From Myxococcales bacterium (GTDB taxonomy: Bacteria; Myxococcota_A; Polyangia; Haliangiales; Haliangiaceae), in contig JADJUF010000038.1 in the NCBI GenBank assembly GCA_016717005.1, positions 248,001 to 312,000 of the forward strand: a DNA stretch of 64,000 nucleotides, read 5' to 3'. The notes beneath the pieces are model-generated. The model saw only the letters and a program-made list of their open reading frames with translations. It did not search any database and had not been told where the DNA came from. The translations under genes and the position numbers were made by a program. Positions 55,701 through 62,986 of this stretch are shown here, one piece after another. Each line of letters starts with the position of its first letter. The first letter of the stretch is position 1.

Positions 55701-55953
55701 TCGACAGCAGCCGGACGCGCCCGCCGCCGATGTAGGCGACGCCGTCGCCGAGCGGCATCGCCAGGGAGGTGCCGAGGGCGCCGCCCAGGTACTGGCGCCA
55801 GTACGCCGCCGGCGTCTGGAGGTTGCTGGTGCCGGTGACCTGCCCCGACCGCCGGGCGTCGTGGCGAGCGACCGGCCAGTCGGCGTGGGCGATCGACGCG
55901 GAGACCAGGCCGAGCGCAGCGACGAGGGCGGCACGATGGAGGGACACAGCCAT
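52774..55953 (-). CDS. FG-GAP/VCBS propeller surface protein with MYXO-CTERM-like tail, 1059 aa
   Basis: CTGGAG just upstream supports the ATG. Signal peptide MAVSLHRAALVAALGLVSAS cleaved near AHA. The long body repeats DxDGDGxxE/D motifs: QADLDGDGAPELIA, YADITGDGVADFVL, LDHDGALELIATG, FDGDAVPDVAVQW, WDGDGRDDVVFHL, DTDGDGNDELMVS. This is the integrin-like FG-GAP/VCBS propeller pattern with Ca2+-binding loops. Near ~890-1000 is a fibronectin-III-like segment (DPVPGAASYEVAIAHADGG). The tail CCSTGSDPVPG, hydrophobic helix, RRRRV is MYXO-CTERM-like. Probably surface-anchored for adhesion or substrate contact. Confidence 0.88.
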   Translation of the reverse strand: MAVSLHRAALVAALGLVSASIAHADWPVARHDARRSGQVTGTSNLQTPAAYWRQYLGGALGTSLAMPLGDGVAYIGGGRVRLLSTLGVPRWTSANLALTAMVGQADLDGDGAPELIARSSDRAFVFEPTTGALLWGEPVGEMGTLADVRLADVDGRPGDELTVQECACCQLRSTTPGVVWSFADGWAAARKVWTLPSSACAGARQMAYADITGDGVADFVLSTQTDLRILDGATGALRAVTPNLGAWTAIAHCQAHDVLPGAGAELVCWQGSALPAPGQGHKVFVVQYRADPARLDLAWSTDVGDRDGDMIMGTDRIVDLDHDGALELIATGTQTSGDPITTVLDAATGTILATIPGQQQVAALTPTPTEAVLVTEASQQLIGWRFDRAANPRTTLAWRLKDRRVLTTRDPELAGRAPLPTRSVQFDANSDGALDLATVDTKRPNELLVYDARHPADTTLVAWRGAPGSEVLAAWREGDRLVVSTSDGRLSTVTVPALADVGSFRAGQYYDHGGWLHLAQAPVAAQLTGDPAAEVLVTDSRRTLAALDARNATNADPPQRLWELRSAFAPTIVPALGGFPGVMCRRRDNGAVPPTESIARLDSTGAIRWEASLGGDAWNDLVVGNFDGDAVPDVAVQWGRASDLDIRTTALAGTDGHELWTTAVAPNPAKFPSGIALADWDGDGRDDVVFHLYTTFVFSGATGAIIATGRTPTVTLYMLPMPINLDADPEDELVLTGGFSPARGVDHDLTTALWTDTDDRPYPYAALVTCANRPHTVSTSLVNGVVKVADPAGPGLLRAFVLADGQLYPDGDAATAAGAKLGLLASPVVHTNLTGLGHASAVIGSSDGWLYAVDPCAGTLDFAVPFGAPVGATAFADTDGDGNDELMVSVADGYLYGLKNAPLRGPGIVRDLDPSTASGDDVDEVFTRDTLSGSWDPVPGAASYEVAIAHADGGYVFYPPWQPVDATSYTRTGLVLEDGARYLFAVRAVSAAGRSPDILSDGVLVHLVGGPSVDAGVGGPDAGTGGSPDGGCCSTGSDPVPGAVAAALVGLALVRRRRV

Positions 55954-56074
55954 GGGTTCTCCAGGCGTAGCAGGAACGGTCGCTAGCGTCGGTGAGCGGG
56001 CGCACCCCCCGCACAGAACGGTAGGACGCCGCGGGGCGCCTCGACGTTCACCCCGGCCAGGCCGAATCGCCGGA

Positions 56075-57199
56075 TCAGGCGCGGTGCAGGCCCGCGACGA
56101 TCGTGATCACACGGGCTTGGTCGGCCTCGGTGAGGCTGGACCCGCTCGGGAGGCACAGGCCGCGCTCGAACAGCGCGGCGGCCCGCGCCCCGCCCCGGAC
56201 CGGCGCGCCGGCGAAGATCGGCTGGAGGTGCATCGGCTTCCACACCGGGCGGGCCTCGATGTCGGCGGCCTCGAGGGCGACCCGGACCTGCTCGCGGTCG
56301 GCGCCGAACCGCGCTGGATCGATCGTCAGGCAGGTGAGCCAGCAGTTGCCGACGCAGCCGGGCGCGTCATCCAGGAACTCGACGCCGGGCAGCCCTGCCA
56401 GGGCGTCGCGGTAGCGGGCGTTGACCGCGCGCCGGGCGGCCACGCGCTCGGGCAGCGCCGCGAGCTGGGCCCGGCCGACGGCGGCGAGCAGGTTCGACAG
56501 CCGGTAGTTGAACCCGATCTCGGCGTGCTGGTAGTGCGGCGCCGGCTCGCGCGCCTGGGTCGAGAGCTTGCGGGCGTGGGCCAGCCACCCGGCGTCGGCG
56601 CCGAGCAGCGCGCCACCGCCGCTGGTGGTGATGATCTTGTTGCCGTTGAACGACAGCACCGCGAGCGCGCCCTGCCCGCCGACCGGGCGGCCCTGGTAGG
56701 TCGAGCCGAGCGCCTCGGCCGCGTCCTGGATCAGCACCGCGCCGTGGCGCGCGCACAGCGGCGCGATCCGATCGTAGGCGCAGCTCTGGCCGTAGAGATC
56801 GACGGTGATGACCGCGCGGATCGGCCGGCCGCGCCGCTCGGCGTCGGCGAGCGCCTCGGCCAGCAGGTCCGGATCCATGGTCCAGGTCGCGTCGCAGTCG
56901 ATGAACACCGGCTCGGCGCCGACGTAGACCACCGGGTTGGCGCTGGCGGAGAACGTCAACGTCGAGACCGCGACCCGATCGCCGGGACCGACGCCAGCGA
57001 CGATCAGCGCCAGGTGCAGCGCCGCGGTGCCGCTGCTGAGCGCCACCGCGCCGGGCACGGCCACCGCCGCCGCGAGCTCCCGCTCGAACCCGTCGACGTG
57101 GGGCCCCAGCGGCGCGATCCAGTTCGACGCGACCGCGTCGGTGAGGAGCCCGAGCTCGGCGCCCGACAGGTGCGGCGGCGACAGGTAGACGCGCGTCAT
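56075..57199 (-). CDS. DegT/DnrJ/EryC1/StrS family sugar aminotransferase, 374 aa
   Basis: PLP-dependent fold with SNWIAPLGPHVDGFERELAA near residue 25, ALSSGTAALHLALIVAGVGP (the phosphate-binding region), IQDAAEALGSTYQGR for the Asp contacting PLP, and FNGNKIITTSGGG with the Schiff-base Lys188. Such enzymes transfer amino groups to keto-sugar nucleotides (for example UDP-4-keto sugars). The start overlaps the sugar-transferase stop (TGATG), pointing to a two-gene glycan unit resembling PglE/PglC. Confidence 0.92.
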   Translation of the reverse strand: MTRVYLSPPHLSGAELGLLTDAVASNWIAPLGPHVDGFERELAAAVAVPGAVALSSGTAALHLALIVAGVGPGDRVAVSTLTFSASANPVVYVGAEPVFIDCDATWTMDPDLLAEALADAERRGRPIRAVITVDLYGQSCAYDRIAPLCARHGAVLIQDAAEALGSTYQGRPVGGQGALAVLSFNGNKIITTSGGGALLGADAGWLAHARKLSTQAREPAPHYQHAEIGFNYRLSNLLAAVGRAQLAALPERVAARRAVNARYRDALAGLPGVEFLDDAPGCVGNCWLTCLTIDPARFGADREQVRVALEAADIEARPVWKPMHLQPIFAGAPVRGGARAAALFERGLCLPSGSSLTEADQARVITIVAGLHRA

Positions 57200-57774
57200 C
57201 AGTTCATCACGGCCGCCGGCCGGGTCGGGGCGCCATCGCTGTCGTGGCCGGGCGTCGCCGCCTCGCCGTCGCCGGGGCGGCGCAGGCGATCGAGCACGGC
57301 GCGGGTGAGGATCATCGCGTCGACGGTGAGCGACGCGTGCTCGAGGTACCAGCGATCCAGCGCCTGCTCGTCATCCCACGACCGGTCGTCACCGCCGTGG
57401 AGCTGGGCCCAGCCGGTGACCCCGGGCTTGAGCGCGTGCCGGCCCGGGGTCAGGTCGGCGTACTGCGGGTGGAGCGGCCGCGGGCCGACCAGGCTCATGT
57501 CGCCGCGGAGCACGTTCCACAGCGCCGGCAGCGTCGCGACGCCGGTGGCGCGGAGCCACGCGCCCAGCTCGGTGCGCGCGTGCGTGCGCAGGTGCCACAT
57601 CGCGAACGGCTCGCCGCCGCGGCCGGCGCGCAGCACCCGCTCGAACGGCGGCGGCCCCAGCTCGACCCGGGTCGCGGCGGCGGCCAGCGCCACCACCGGC
57701 CCGGTCACGACCAGCGCCGCGCAGGCCCCGACCAGATCGAACGCACGCTTGCTCACTCGCTGCAAGAGACCCAT
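57199..57774 (-). CDS. Phosphoglycosyl transferase (bacterial sugar transferase, PglC-like), 191 aa
   Basis: Short form of the monotopic sugar-phosphate transferase: membrane re-entrant helix RAFDLVGACAALVVTGPVVA near residue 10, VLRAGRGGEPFAMWHLRTHA near 48, and the conserved DMSLVGPRPLHPQYADLTPG followed by LKPGVTGWAQLHG. It attaches a sugar phosphate from a UDP-sugar to undecaprenyl phosphate at the inner membrane. Coupled (TGATG) to the aminotransferase that likely makes its amino-sugar donor. No dehydratase or acyltransferase for the pathway is nearby. Confidence 0.9.
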   Translation of the reverse strand: MGLLQRVSKRAFDLVGACAALVVTGPVVALAAAATRVELGPPPFERVLRAGRGGEPFAMWHLRTHARTELGAWLRATGVATLPALWNVLRGDMSLVGPRPLHPQYADLTPGRHALKPGVTGWAQLHGGDDRSWDDEQALDRWYLEHASLTVDAMILTRAVLDRLRRPGDGEAATPGHDSDGAPTRPAAVMN

Positions 57775-57863
57775 CGCGAGCACTCTAGCAAAGGTCCGCG
57801 GCGACGGCGCCCGCGACCTGGCCCGACCGCACGGCCCGCGCCACGTCCGCGATCGTGCAGGGA

Positions 57864-59879
57864 TCAGCCGTCGTCGCTGGTGATCGCCCGCGCCACCGCG
57901 TCGATCAACGCGTCGGGCGACCACGGCTTCGCGAGGAACCCGGTCGGGTCGGCGCCGACCTGCCGGGCGGCCTCCTGCTCGGCGTAGCCGCTCGACAGCA
58001 CCACCGGCAGCCGCGGGCGCAGCCGCCGCAGGGCGGCGAAGGTCTCGGCCCCGCCCAGCTTCGGCATGGTCATGTCGAGCACCACGCACGCGTAGGCGTC
58101 GGGGCGCGCGCCGAAGCGCTGCACCGCGTCGGCGCCGTCGGCCGCGCACTCGACCTCGTAGCCGACCAGCTCGAGCACCTGGCTCGCGAGCCGGCGGATC
58201 GGCGCCTCGTCGTCGATGACCAGCACCAGCCCGGTGCCCGCGATCGACGGGCCGACCGTCGGCGCGACCGGGACCGCGCCGGCGCGGGCGCGCTCCGGCA
58301 GCAGGACGGTGAAGGTCGCGCCGCGCCCGGGCGCGCTCTCGACCTTGATCGCGCCGCGGTGGCCTCGGAGGATGCCGAGGGTCGCGGCCAGGCCCAGGCC
58401 GCGGCCCGCGAACTTGGTCGTGAAGAACGGATCGAAGATGCGCTGGCGCGTGGCCGCGTCCATGCCGGCGCCGGTGTCGGTGACCGCGCAGAACGCGTAC
58501 CGGCCCTCGGGCAGCGCCTCGTCGAGGTAGGTGTCGCGCAGCTGCGCGCGGCTCAGCGCGCGGGTCCCGGTGGTGATCGTGATGACGCCGGGGCGATCGC
58601 CGATCGCGTCGCTGGCGTTGGTGACCAGGTTCATCACGACCTGGCGCAGCTGCGTGCCGTCGCCCTCGACCATCGGCGGGTCGACCGCGAGGTCGAGCTC
58701 GAGCGACGCCATCTTGGTGATGACGGTCCCGAGCAGGTGCCCGATCTCCAGGACGATCGCGTTGAGGCTGATCGGCTCGACGACGAACCGGGCCCGGCCC
58801 GAGTACGCCAGCATCTGGCGGGTGAGGTCGGCGGCGCGCAGGGCCGCGGTCTCGATGTCCGCGAGCATCGGCGCGACCGCCGCGTCCGGGCCGAGCTGGC
58901 GCCGGGCCAGGTTGGCGTTGCCGAGGACGCCGACCAGCAGGTTGTTGAAGTCGTGCGCGACGCCGCCAGCGAGGATCGCCAGGCTCTCGAGCTTCTGGGC
59001 CTGCTGGATCCGGAGCTCGAGGTCGCGGCGCTCGGTGACGTCGGTGACCATCGCCAGCGCGCCGCCGTAGCGGCCGTCGACCGTCGGCAGCGGGCTGCTG
59101 GCCATCACCACCCAGACGTCGGCGCCGCTGGCGTGGCGCAGCCGGAACTCGTGGCGCTCGCGGATGCCGCGCTTGCGCCGCTCGACGTTTGCGGTCGCCT
59201 CGCGCCGCGCGCACTCGTCCATGAACGCGAACATCGGCTGACCCACCATCTCGGCCGGCGTCAGGCCGAGCATGGTCGCCATCTGCTCGTTGGCGAGCGT
59301 GGTGCGGTTGTCCTCGTCGATGACCCAGACGCCCTCGACCGTGGTCTCGATCAGCTGCCGCAGGCGCGCCTCGCTGCCCATCAGCGCGCGCTCGGCCCGC
59401 AGCCGCTCGAACTCCGCGGCGGCCCGCTGCGCGATCGTCGCGAGCACGATGTCGAGGTCGGGGATCGGCTCGCGGTCGACGCGATCGAGCGCGACGATGA
59501 TGCCGAGCGGCGTCCCGTCGCCGGCGTGGATCGGCACGCCGAAGTAGGCCGCGATGCCCATCTCGACCAGCATCACGTCATCCGGAAAGAGCCGCTGGAC
59601 CTGGGCCGGGTGCTGACACAGGCCGCCCGACACCACGCCCGCGCACGGCGAGCCGGCCAGCTCGTAGGCGAACGGCGCGCCGACGGCGCCGTCACGCCAG
59701 ACCGCGGTGGCGGCCATCCGGGTCGGCGTCTGCAGCTCGCCGATGAACGTGATCGGCGTCGCGAGCACCTCGGCGACCACCTGCGCCAGCGCCGCGAAGA
59801 ACGCCTCGCCGGTGACGTGGGCGGTGGCCTCGAAGATCCGGCGCACCTGGGCCCCGACGGGGTCTGCTACGCGCGGCAT
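57864..59879 (-). CDS. Hybrid sensor histidine kinase (GAF-PAS-HisKA-HATPase-REC), 671 aa
   Basis: Domains in order: a GAF-like sensor (~15-170; APFAYELAGSPCAGVVSGGL), a PAS domain with a methyl-accepting-like PAC (~178-295), HisKA with the phospho-acceptor H309 in GGVAHDFNNLLVGVLGNANL, an HATPase with VVMNLVTNASDAIGDRPG, DTGAGMDAATRQRIFDPFFT and GRGLGLAATLGILRGH, and a C-terminal receiver with the phosphorylatable Asp602 (VVLDMTMPKLGG). No transmembrane helix, so the protein is cytosolic. A separate response regulator is not encoded next to it. The GAF domain may bind a small ligand. Confidence 0.93.
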   Translation of the reverse strand: MPRVADPVGAQVRRIFEATAHVTGEAFFAALAQVVAEVLATPITFIGELQTPTRMAATAVWRDGAVGAPFAYELAGSPCAGVVSGGLCQHPAQVQRLFPDDVMLVEMGIAAYFGVPIHAGDGTPLGIIVALDRVDREPIPDLDIVLATIAQRAAAEFERLRAERALMGSEARLRQLIETTVEGVWVIDEDNRTTLANEQMATMLGLTPAEMVGQPMFAFMDECARREATANVERRKRGIRERHEFRLRHASGADVWVVMASSPLPTVDGRYGGALAMVTDVTERRDLELRIQQAQKLESLAILAGGVAHDFNNLLVGVLGNANLARRQLGPDAAVAPMLADIETAALRAADLTRQMLAYSGRARFVVEPISLNAIVLEIGHLLGTVITKMASLELDLAVDPPMVEGDGTQLRQVVMNLVTNASDAIGDRPGVITITTGTRALSRAQLRDTYLDEALPEGRYAFCAVTDTGAGMDAATRQRIFDPFFTTKFAGRGLGLAATLGILRGHRGAIKVESAPGRGATFTVLLPERARAGAVPVAPTVGPSIAGTGLVLVIDDEAPIRRLASQVLELVGYEVECAADGADAVQRFGARPDAYACVVLDMTMPKLGGAETFAALRRLRPRLPVVLSSGYAEQEAARQVGADPTGFLAKPWSPDALIDAVARAITSDDG

Positions 59880-59991
59880 CAGCGCCGATCATACCCCGAG
59901 CGGTCGACGGCGGGGCCGGGCCGCAGACGATCCGCGGCGGCGCGGTCGCGCATCGTGGGGCCGCGGGCGCGCAGCCCGGTAGAGTCAGCGC

Positions 59992-60762
59992 GTGCTCGCC
60001 CTGACCCGCTCGATCTCCGACAGCTTCGTCGCGGCGCTGGCCGCGGTCCCGCCCGATCCGCCCATCGACGTGGTGCGGGCCCGGGCCCAGCACGCCGCCT
60101 ACCGCGCGGCGCTGGCGGCGCTGGGCGCGCGGGTGCTCGTGCTCGACGCCGACGAGGCCCACCCCGACGGCTGCTTCGTCGAGGACACCGCGGTGATCGC
60201 GGGCGGCGTCGCGCTGATCACCCGGCCGGGCGCGCCGTCGCGGCAGGGCGAGGGCGGCGCGGTGGCGCGGGCGCTGGCGCCGTACGTCGAGCTGGCCGAC
60301 ATGCCGGCGCCGGCGACGCTCGACGGCGGCGACTGCCTGCTGCTCGGGCGCACGCTCTACGTCGGCCGCTCGGCCCGCACCAACGCCGCCGGCGTCGCCC
60401 GCGCCGCCGCGGTGTTCGGGCCCCGGGGCGTGCGCGTGGTCGCGGTCGAGCTGCCGGCCGACGTGCTGCACCTCAAGTGCGTGTGCGCGCGGCTCGACGA
60501 CGACCGCGTGCTCGTGGCCGAGGGCGCGCTGCCGGCCGAGGTGTTCGTCGGCGCCGCCGTGGTCTGGGCGCCGCGGGCCGAGACCTACGCCGCCAACGTC
60601 GTCACGATCGGCGCCGGCGCGATCGTCGCCGACGGCTTCCCCGGCACCCGCGCGGCGCTCGAGGGCGCCGGCTTCGCGGTCCACCCGGTCGCGACCACCG
60701 AGGTGCGCAAGGCCGACGGCTCGCTGACGTGCCTGTCGGTGCTGGTGCCGGGCGTGGCGTGA
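59992..60762 (+). CDS. Dimethylarginine dimethylaminohydrolase (DDAH), 256 aa
   Basis: The five-bladed amidinotransferase-like fold is recognisable from FVEDTAVIAGGVALITRPGA, ATLDGGDCLLLGRTLYVGRS (with the substrate-binding Asp) and the catalytic residues His160 in VLHLKCVCA and Cys247 in DGSLTCLSVLV. Length and spacing agree with Pseudomonas DDAH. It hydrolyses methylated arginines to citrulline and dimethylamine; arginine deiminase-type activity is less likely. The start is GTG, as no ATG lies near the conserved N-terminus. Confidence 0.92.
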   Translation: MLALTRSISDSFVAALAAVPPDPPIDVVRARAQHAAYRAALAALGARVLVLDADEAHPDGCFVEDTAVIAGGVALITRPGAPSRQGEGGAVARALAPYVELADMPAPATLDGGDCLLLGRTLYVGRSARTNAAGVARAAAVFGPRGVRVVAVELPADVLHLKCVCARLDDDRVLVAEGALPAEVFVGAAVVWAPRAETYAANVVTIGAGAIVADGFPGTRAALEGAGFAVHPVATTEVRKADGSLTCLSVLVPGVA

Positions 60763-60795
60763 CCGGCGCGTCGTCGCGCGGTCCGCAGGTTGTGA

Positions 60796-60824
60796 TTGAC
60801 AACCGCGGGCGCGACGGCTAGTTA
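60796..60824 (+). promoter_or_regulatory. Putative promoter of the RNA ligase gene
   Basis: TTGACA (60796-60801) and TAGTTA (60819-60824) with a 17-base spacer. The start codon follows ~140 bases later, leaving a sizeable leader. Confidence 0.55.
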
Positions 60825-60962
60825 CGATCGCTCGACCACGGCGCGCGCAGGGCGTGCCCCGAGGTCCGGAGGATGTGGGCGGCGGGCTCGAGCGGAGCGG
60901 ATCCAGTGCTGGATCTGCCAGACCGCAGGCGGGCCGCCGGCTCGGCCAGGCAGGAGTGTCCC

Positions 60963-61967
60963 GTGGAACGCAAGCTCGTCTCGATCCAGCAGATCGACGC
61001 CATCGACCCGATCGTCGGCGCCGACAACATCGTCAAGGCCCGGGTCATGGGCTGGGACGTCGTCGTCAAGAAGGACGAGTTCACGGCCGGCGCGCCGTGC
61101 GTGTTCTTCGAGATCGACAGCGTGCTGCCGGCCGATCAGCCGTGGGCGGAGTTCATGCGCCCGCGCGGCTTCCGCGTGAAGACCGCGCGGCTGCGGGGCG
61201 TGCTGTCGCAGGGCCTGGCGCTGCCGGTCGCGATCTTGCCCGCGGGCACGCCGCTGCCGGCGGTCGGCGCCGACGTGCGCGACCTGCTCGGGGTCGTCAA
61301 GTACGAGCCCGAGGTGCCGGACACGCGCGAGATCGCCGGCCCGTTCCCGGGCGCGGTGCCCAAGACCGACGAGCTCCGGCTGCAGTCGGCGCTGGCGGTG
61401 CTCGACGAGCTGCGCGGCCGCGACTTCTACGTCACGACCAAGTGCGACGGCACGTCGGCCACGTACCTGCGCGCGCTCGACGGCGAGCTGATCGCCTGCT
61501 CGCGCAACTGGGCGCTGGTCCCGGGCCCCAACCCGGTCTGGCGGATGGCCGAGCGCCTGCGCCTGGCCGAGGTCATCCCGCCCGAGTTCGCGATCCAGGG
61601 CGAGCTGTGCGGCCCCGGCATCCAGCGGAACCGCCTCGGCCTGGCCGAGCTCGAGCTGTTCGTGTTCAGCGTCCACGACGTGCGCGCCGGCCGGTTCCTC
61701 GATCACGCCGAGCTGATCGAGTTCTGCGCGACCCGGGGCCTGCGCACCGTGCCGGTCGAGCTGGTCGTCACCGGCGCCGACGCCGCGGCGTTCCCGCACT
61801 CGCTCGAGCGCTGGCTCGAGCAGGCCCGGGGCCTGTACCCCGGCACGCGCAACCGCAAGGAGGGCATCGTCGTCCGCGCGCTCACCGAGACCCTGTCGCC
61901 GACGCTCGGCGGCCGCCTGTCGTTCAAGGTGATCAACAACGAGTTCCTGCTCAAGGACGAGGACTGA
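60963..61967 (+). CDS. RNA ligase of the DRB0094/Rnl5 type, 334 aa
   Basis: GGAG six bases before the GTG start fits well. The first ~150 residues form an OB-like N-terminal domain (ELRLQSALAVLDEL at its end) as in Deinococcus RNA ligase. The nucleotidyl-transferase core then follows: motif I K160-CDGTS, motif III-like LELFVFSVHD, motif IV EGIVVRALTE and motif V SFKVINNEFLL. Family members seal 3'-OH/5'-phosphate RNA nicks after self-adenylation, probably in RNA repair. No RtcB, Archease or Hen1 partner lies next to it. Confidence 0.93.
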   Translation: MERKLVSIQQIDAIDPIVGADNIVKARVMGWDVVVKKDEFTAGAPCVFFEIDSVLPADQPWAEFMRPRGFRVKTARLRGVLSQGLALPVAILPAGTPLPAVGADVRDLLGVVKYEPEVPDTREIAGPFPGAVPKTDELRLQSALAVLDELRGRDFYVTTKCDGTSATYLRALDGELIACSRNWALVPGPNPVWRMAERLRLAEVIPPEFAIQGELCGPGIQRNRLGLAELELFVFSVHDVRAGRFLDHAELIEFCATRGLRTVPVELVVTGADAAAFPHSLERWLEQARGLYPGTRNRKEGIVVRALTETLSPTLGGRLSFKVINNEFLLKDED

Positions 61968-62017
61968 CGCGCCACCTCGGGGGCCGTCGTCGGCAGCGGG
62001 CGAGCGGGCGGCGCGGC

Positions 62018-62132
62018 GGCGCGGCGTTGGGCCGGCGCGGGCGAGCTGGCGAGCGCGGGCAACCCGGACGGCGCGGCGTTGGGCCGGCGCGGGCGAGCTG
62101 GCGGGCGCGGGCAACCCGGACGGCGCGGCGGC
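62018..62132. repeat. 52-bp tandem repeat upstream of a lipoprotein gene
   Basis: A unit starting GGCGCGGCGTTGGGCCGGCG recurs at 62018 and 62070 with one or two differences, and a third copy begins at 62122 but changes after ~10 bases. It lies in the short gap between the RNA ligase gene and the lipoprotein gene and could affect spacing of the latter's promoter. Confidence 0.9.
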
Positions 62133-62144
62133 GGTCACAACGGC

Positions 62145-62921
62145 ATGCGCGCCGTGCCGTCCGTCGTCGCCGCGCTCGCGCTCGCGGCCGCGGGCTGTGG
62201 GCCGCCGAGCGCGCCGGCGACCCCGATCTACCGGTTCGCGCCCGATGACGCCGACGTGACGGCCGCGGCGCCGGACGATCGCGTCGCGGCCGACCGGCTG
62301 CTCGAGCTCGCGGTCGAGGCCAAGGGCGGGCGCGACCGGCTGCTGGCGCTGCGCGCCGTCCACGCCACGGGCACGATCGAGCTCGCGCGCGGGACGACGA
62401 CGGTCGCGGGCACGTTCGAGCGCTGGCTCGAGGTCCCGGATCGCCAGCGCCTCGACGTCACCGTCGACGGCCACACGATCAGCGTCACCATCGACGGCGA
62501 CGAGGTGGTCCAGCGCCAGGACCAGCGGGTCGGGACGATCGAGGGCGCCGCGGCCGACGCCCTGGTCGACAGCCTGTGGCGCGACCGCGACCTGGTGCTC
62601 GTGCACGCGCTGGCGGCGGGCGCGACCGCGAGCGCGGCCGGGACCGAGGCGGTCGACGGGACGACGTGCGACGCGGTGACGATCGCCCGGGGCGGCCAGC
62701 CGATGGCGCGGCTCCTGCTCGACCAGGCGTCCCACCTGATCGTCCGGATCGTGCCGCTGGGCGATGACGTGCAGGGGCACGAGGACGCCGCCGACTACCG
62801 CGAGGTCGACGGGCTGCGCTTCGCGCACCGCGTCGCGACGGTCGGGGCCGGTGCCCGGACCGACCTGGTCGTCGCCGCGCTCGACCTGACCACGCCGCTG
62901 CCCGACCCCGGCGCGCCGTAG
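62145..62921 (+). CDS. Lipoprotein of unknown function, 258 aa
   Basis: Signal MRAVPSVVAALALAAAGC (Cys18) with lipobox AAGC. The mature protein is alpha/beta with LLELAVEAKGGRDRLLALRA (a helix followed by a beta-rich part), GTIELARGTTTVAGTFERWL and DYREVDGLRFAHRV. This is the pattern of LolA/outer-membrane-lipoprotein-sorting-like folds (helix, curved sheet, a DYR.VDG..F strand), so it may bind lipids in the envelope. That call rests on pattern only. No ribosome binding site is clear. Confidence 0.65.
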   Translation: MRAVPSVVAALALAAAGCGPPSAPATPIYRFAPDDADVTAAAPDDRVAADRLLELAVEAKGGRDRLLALRAVHATGTIELARGTTTVAGTFERWLEVPDRQRLDVTVDGHTISVTIDGDEVVQRQDQRVGTIEGAAADALVDSLWRDRDLVLVHALAAGATASAAGTEAVDGTTCDAVTIARGGQPMARLLLDQASHLIVRIVPLGDDVQGHEDAADYREVDGLRFAHRVATVGAGARTDLVVAALDLTTPLPDPGAP

Positions 62922-62986
62922 CCGCGGGCCCCGCGCAAGGTGCGCGCGGCGCTGCCGTCGATCGCGCGGGCGCGGTAGAAGGGTGC

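Noticed and set aside
49300..55986. Very long antisense frames: 959 aa minus over the DUF4215 protein and 1175 aa plus over the FG-GAP protein.
   Set aside because: Shadow frames of repetitive GC-rich genes; the opposite strands carry signal peptides, calcium-loop motifs and MYXO-CTERM-like tails.
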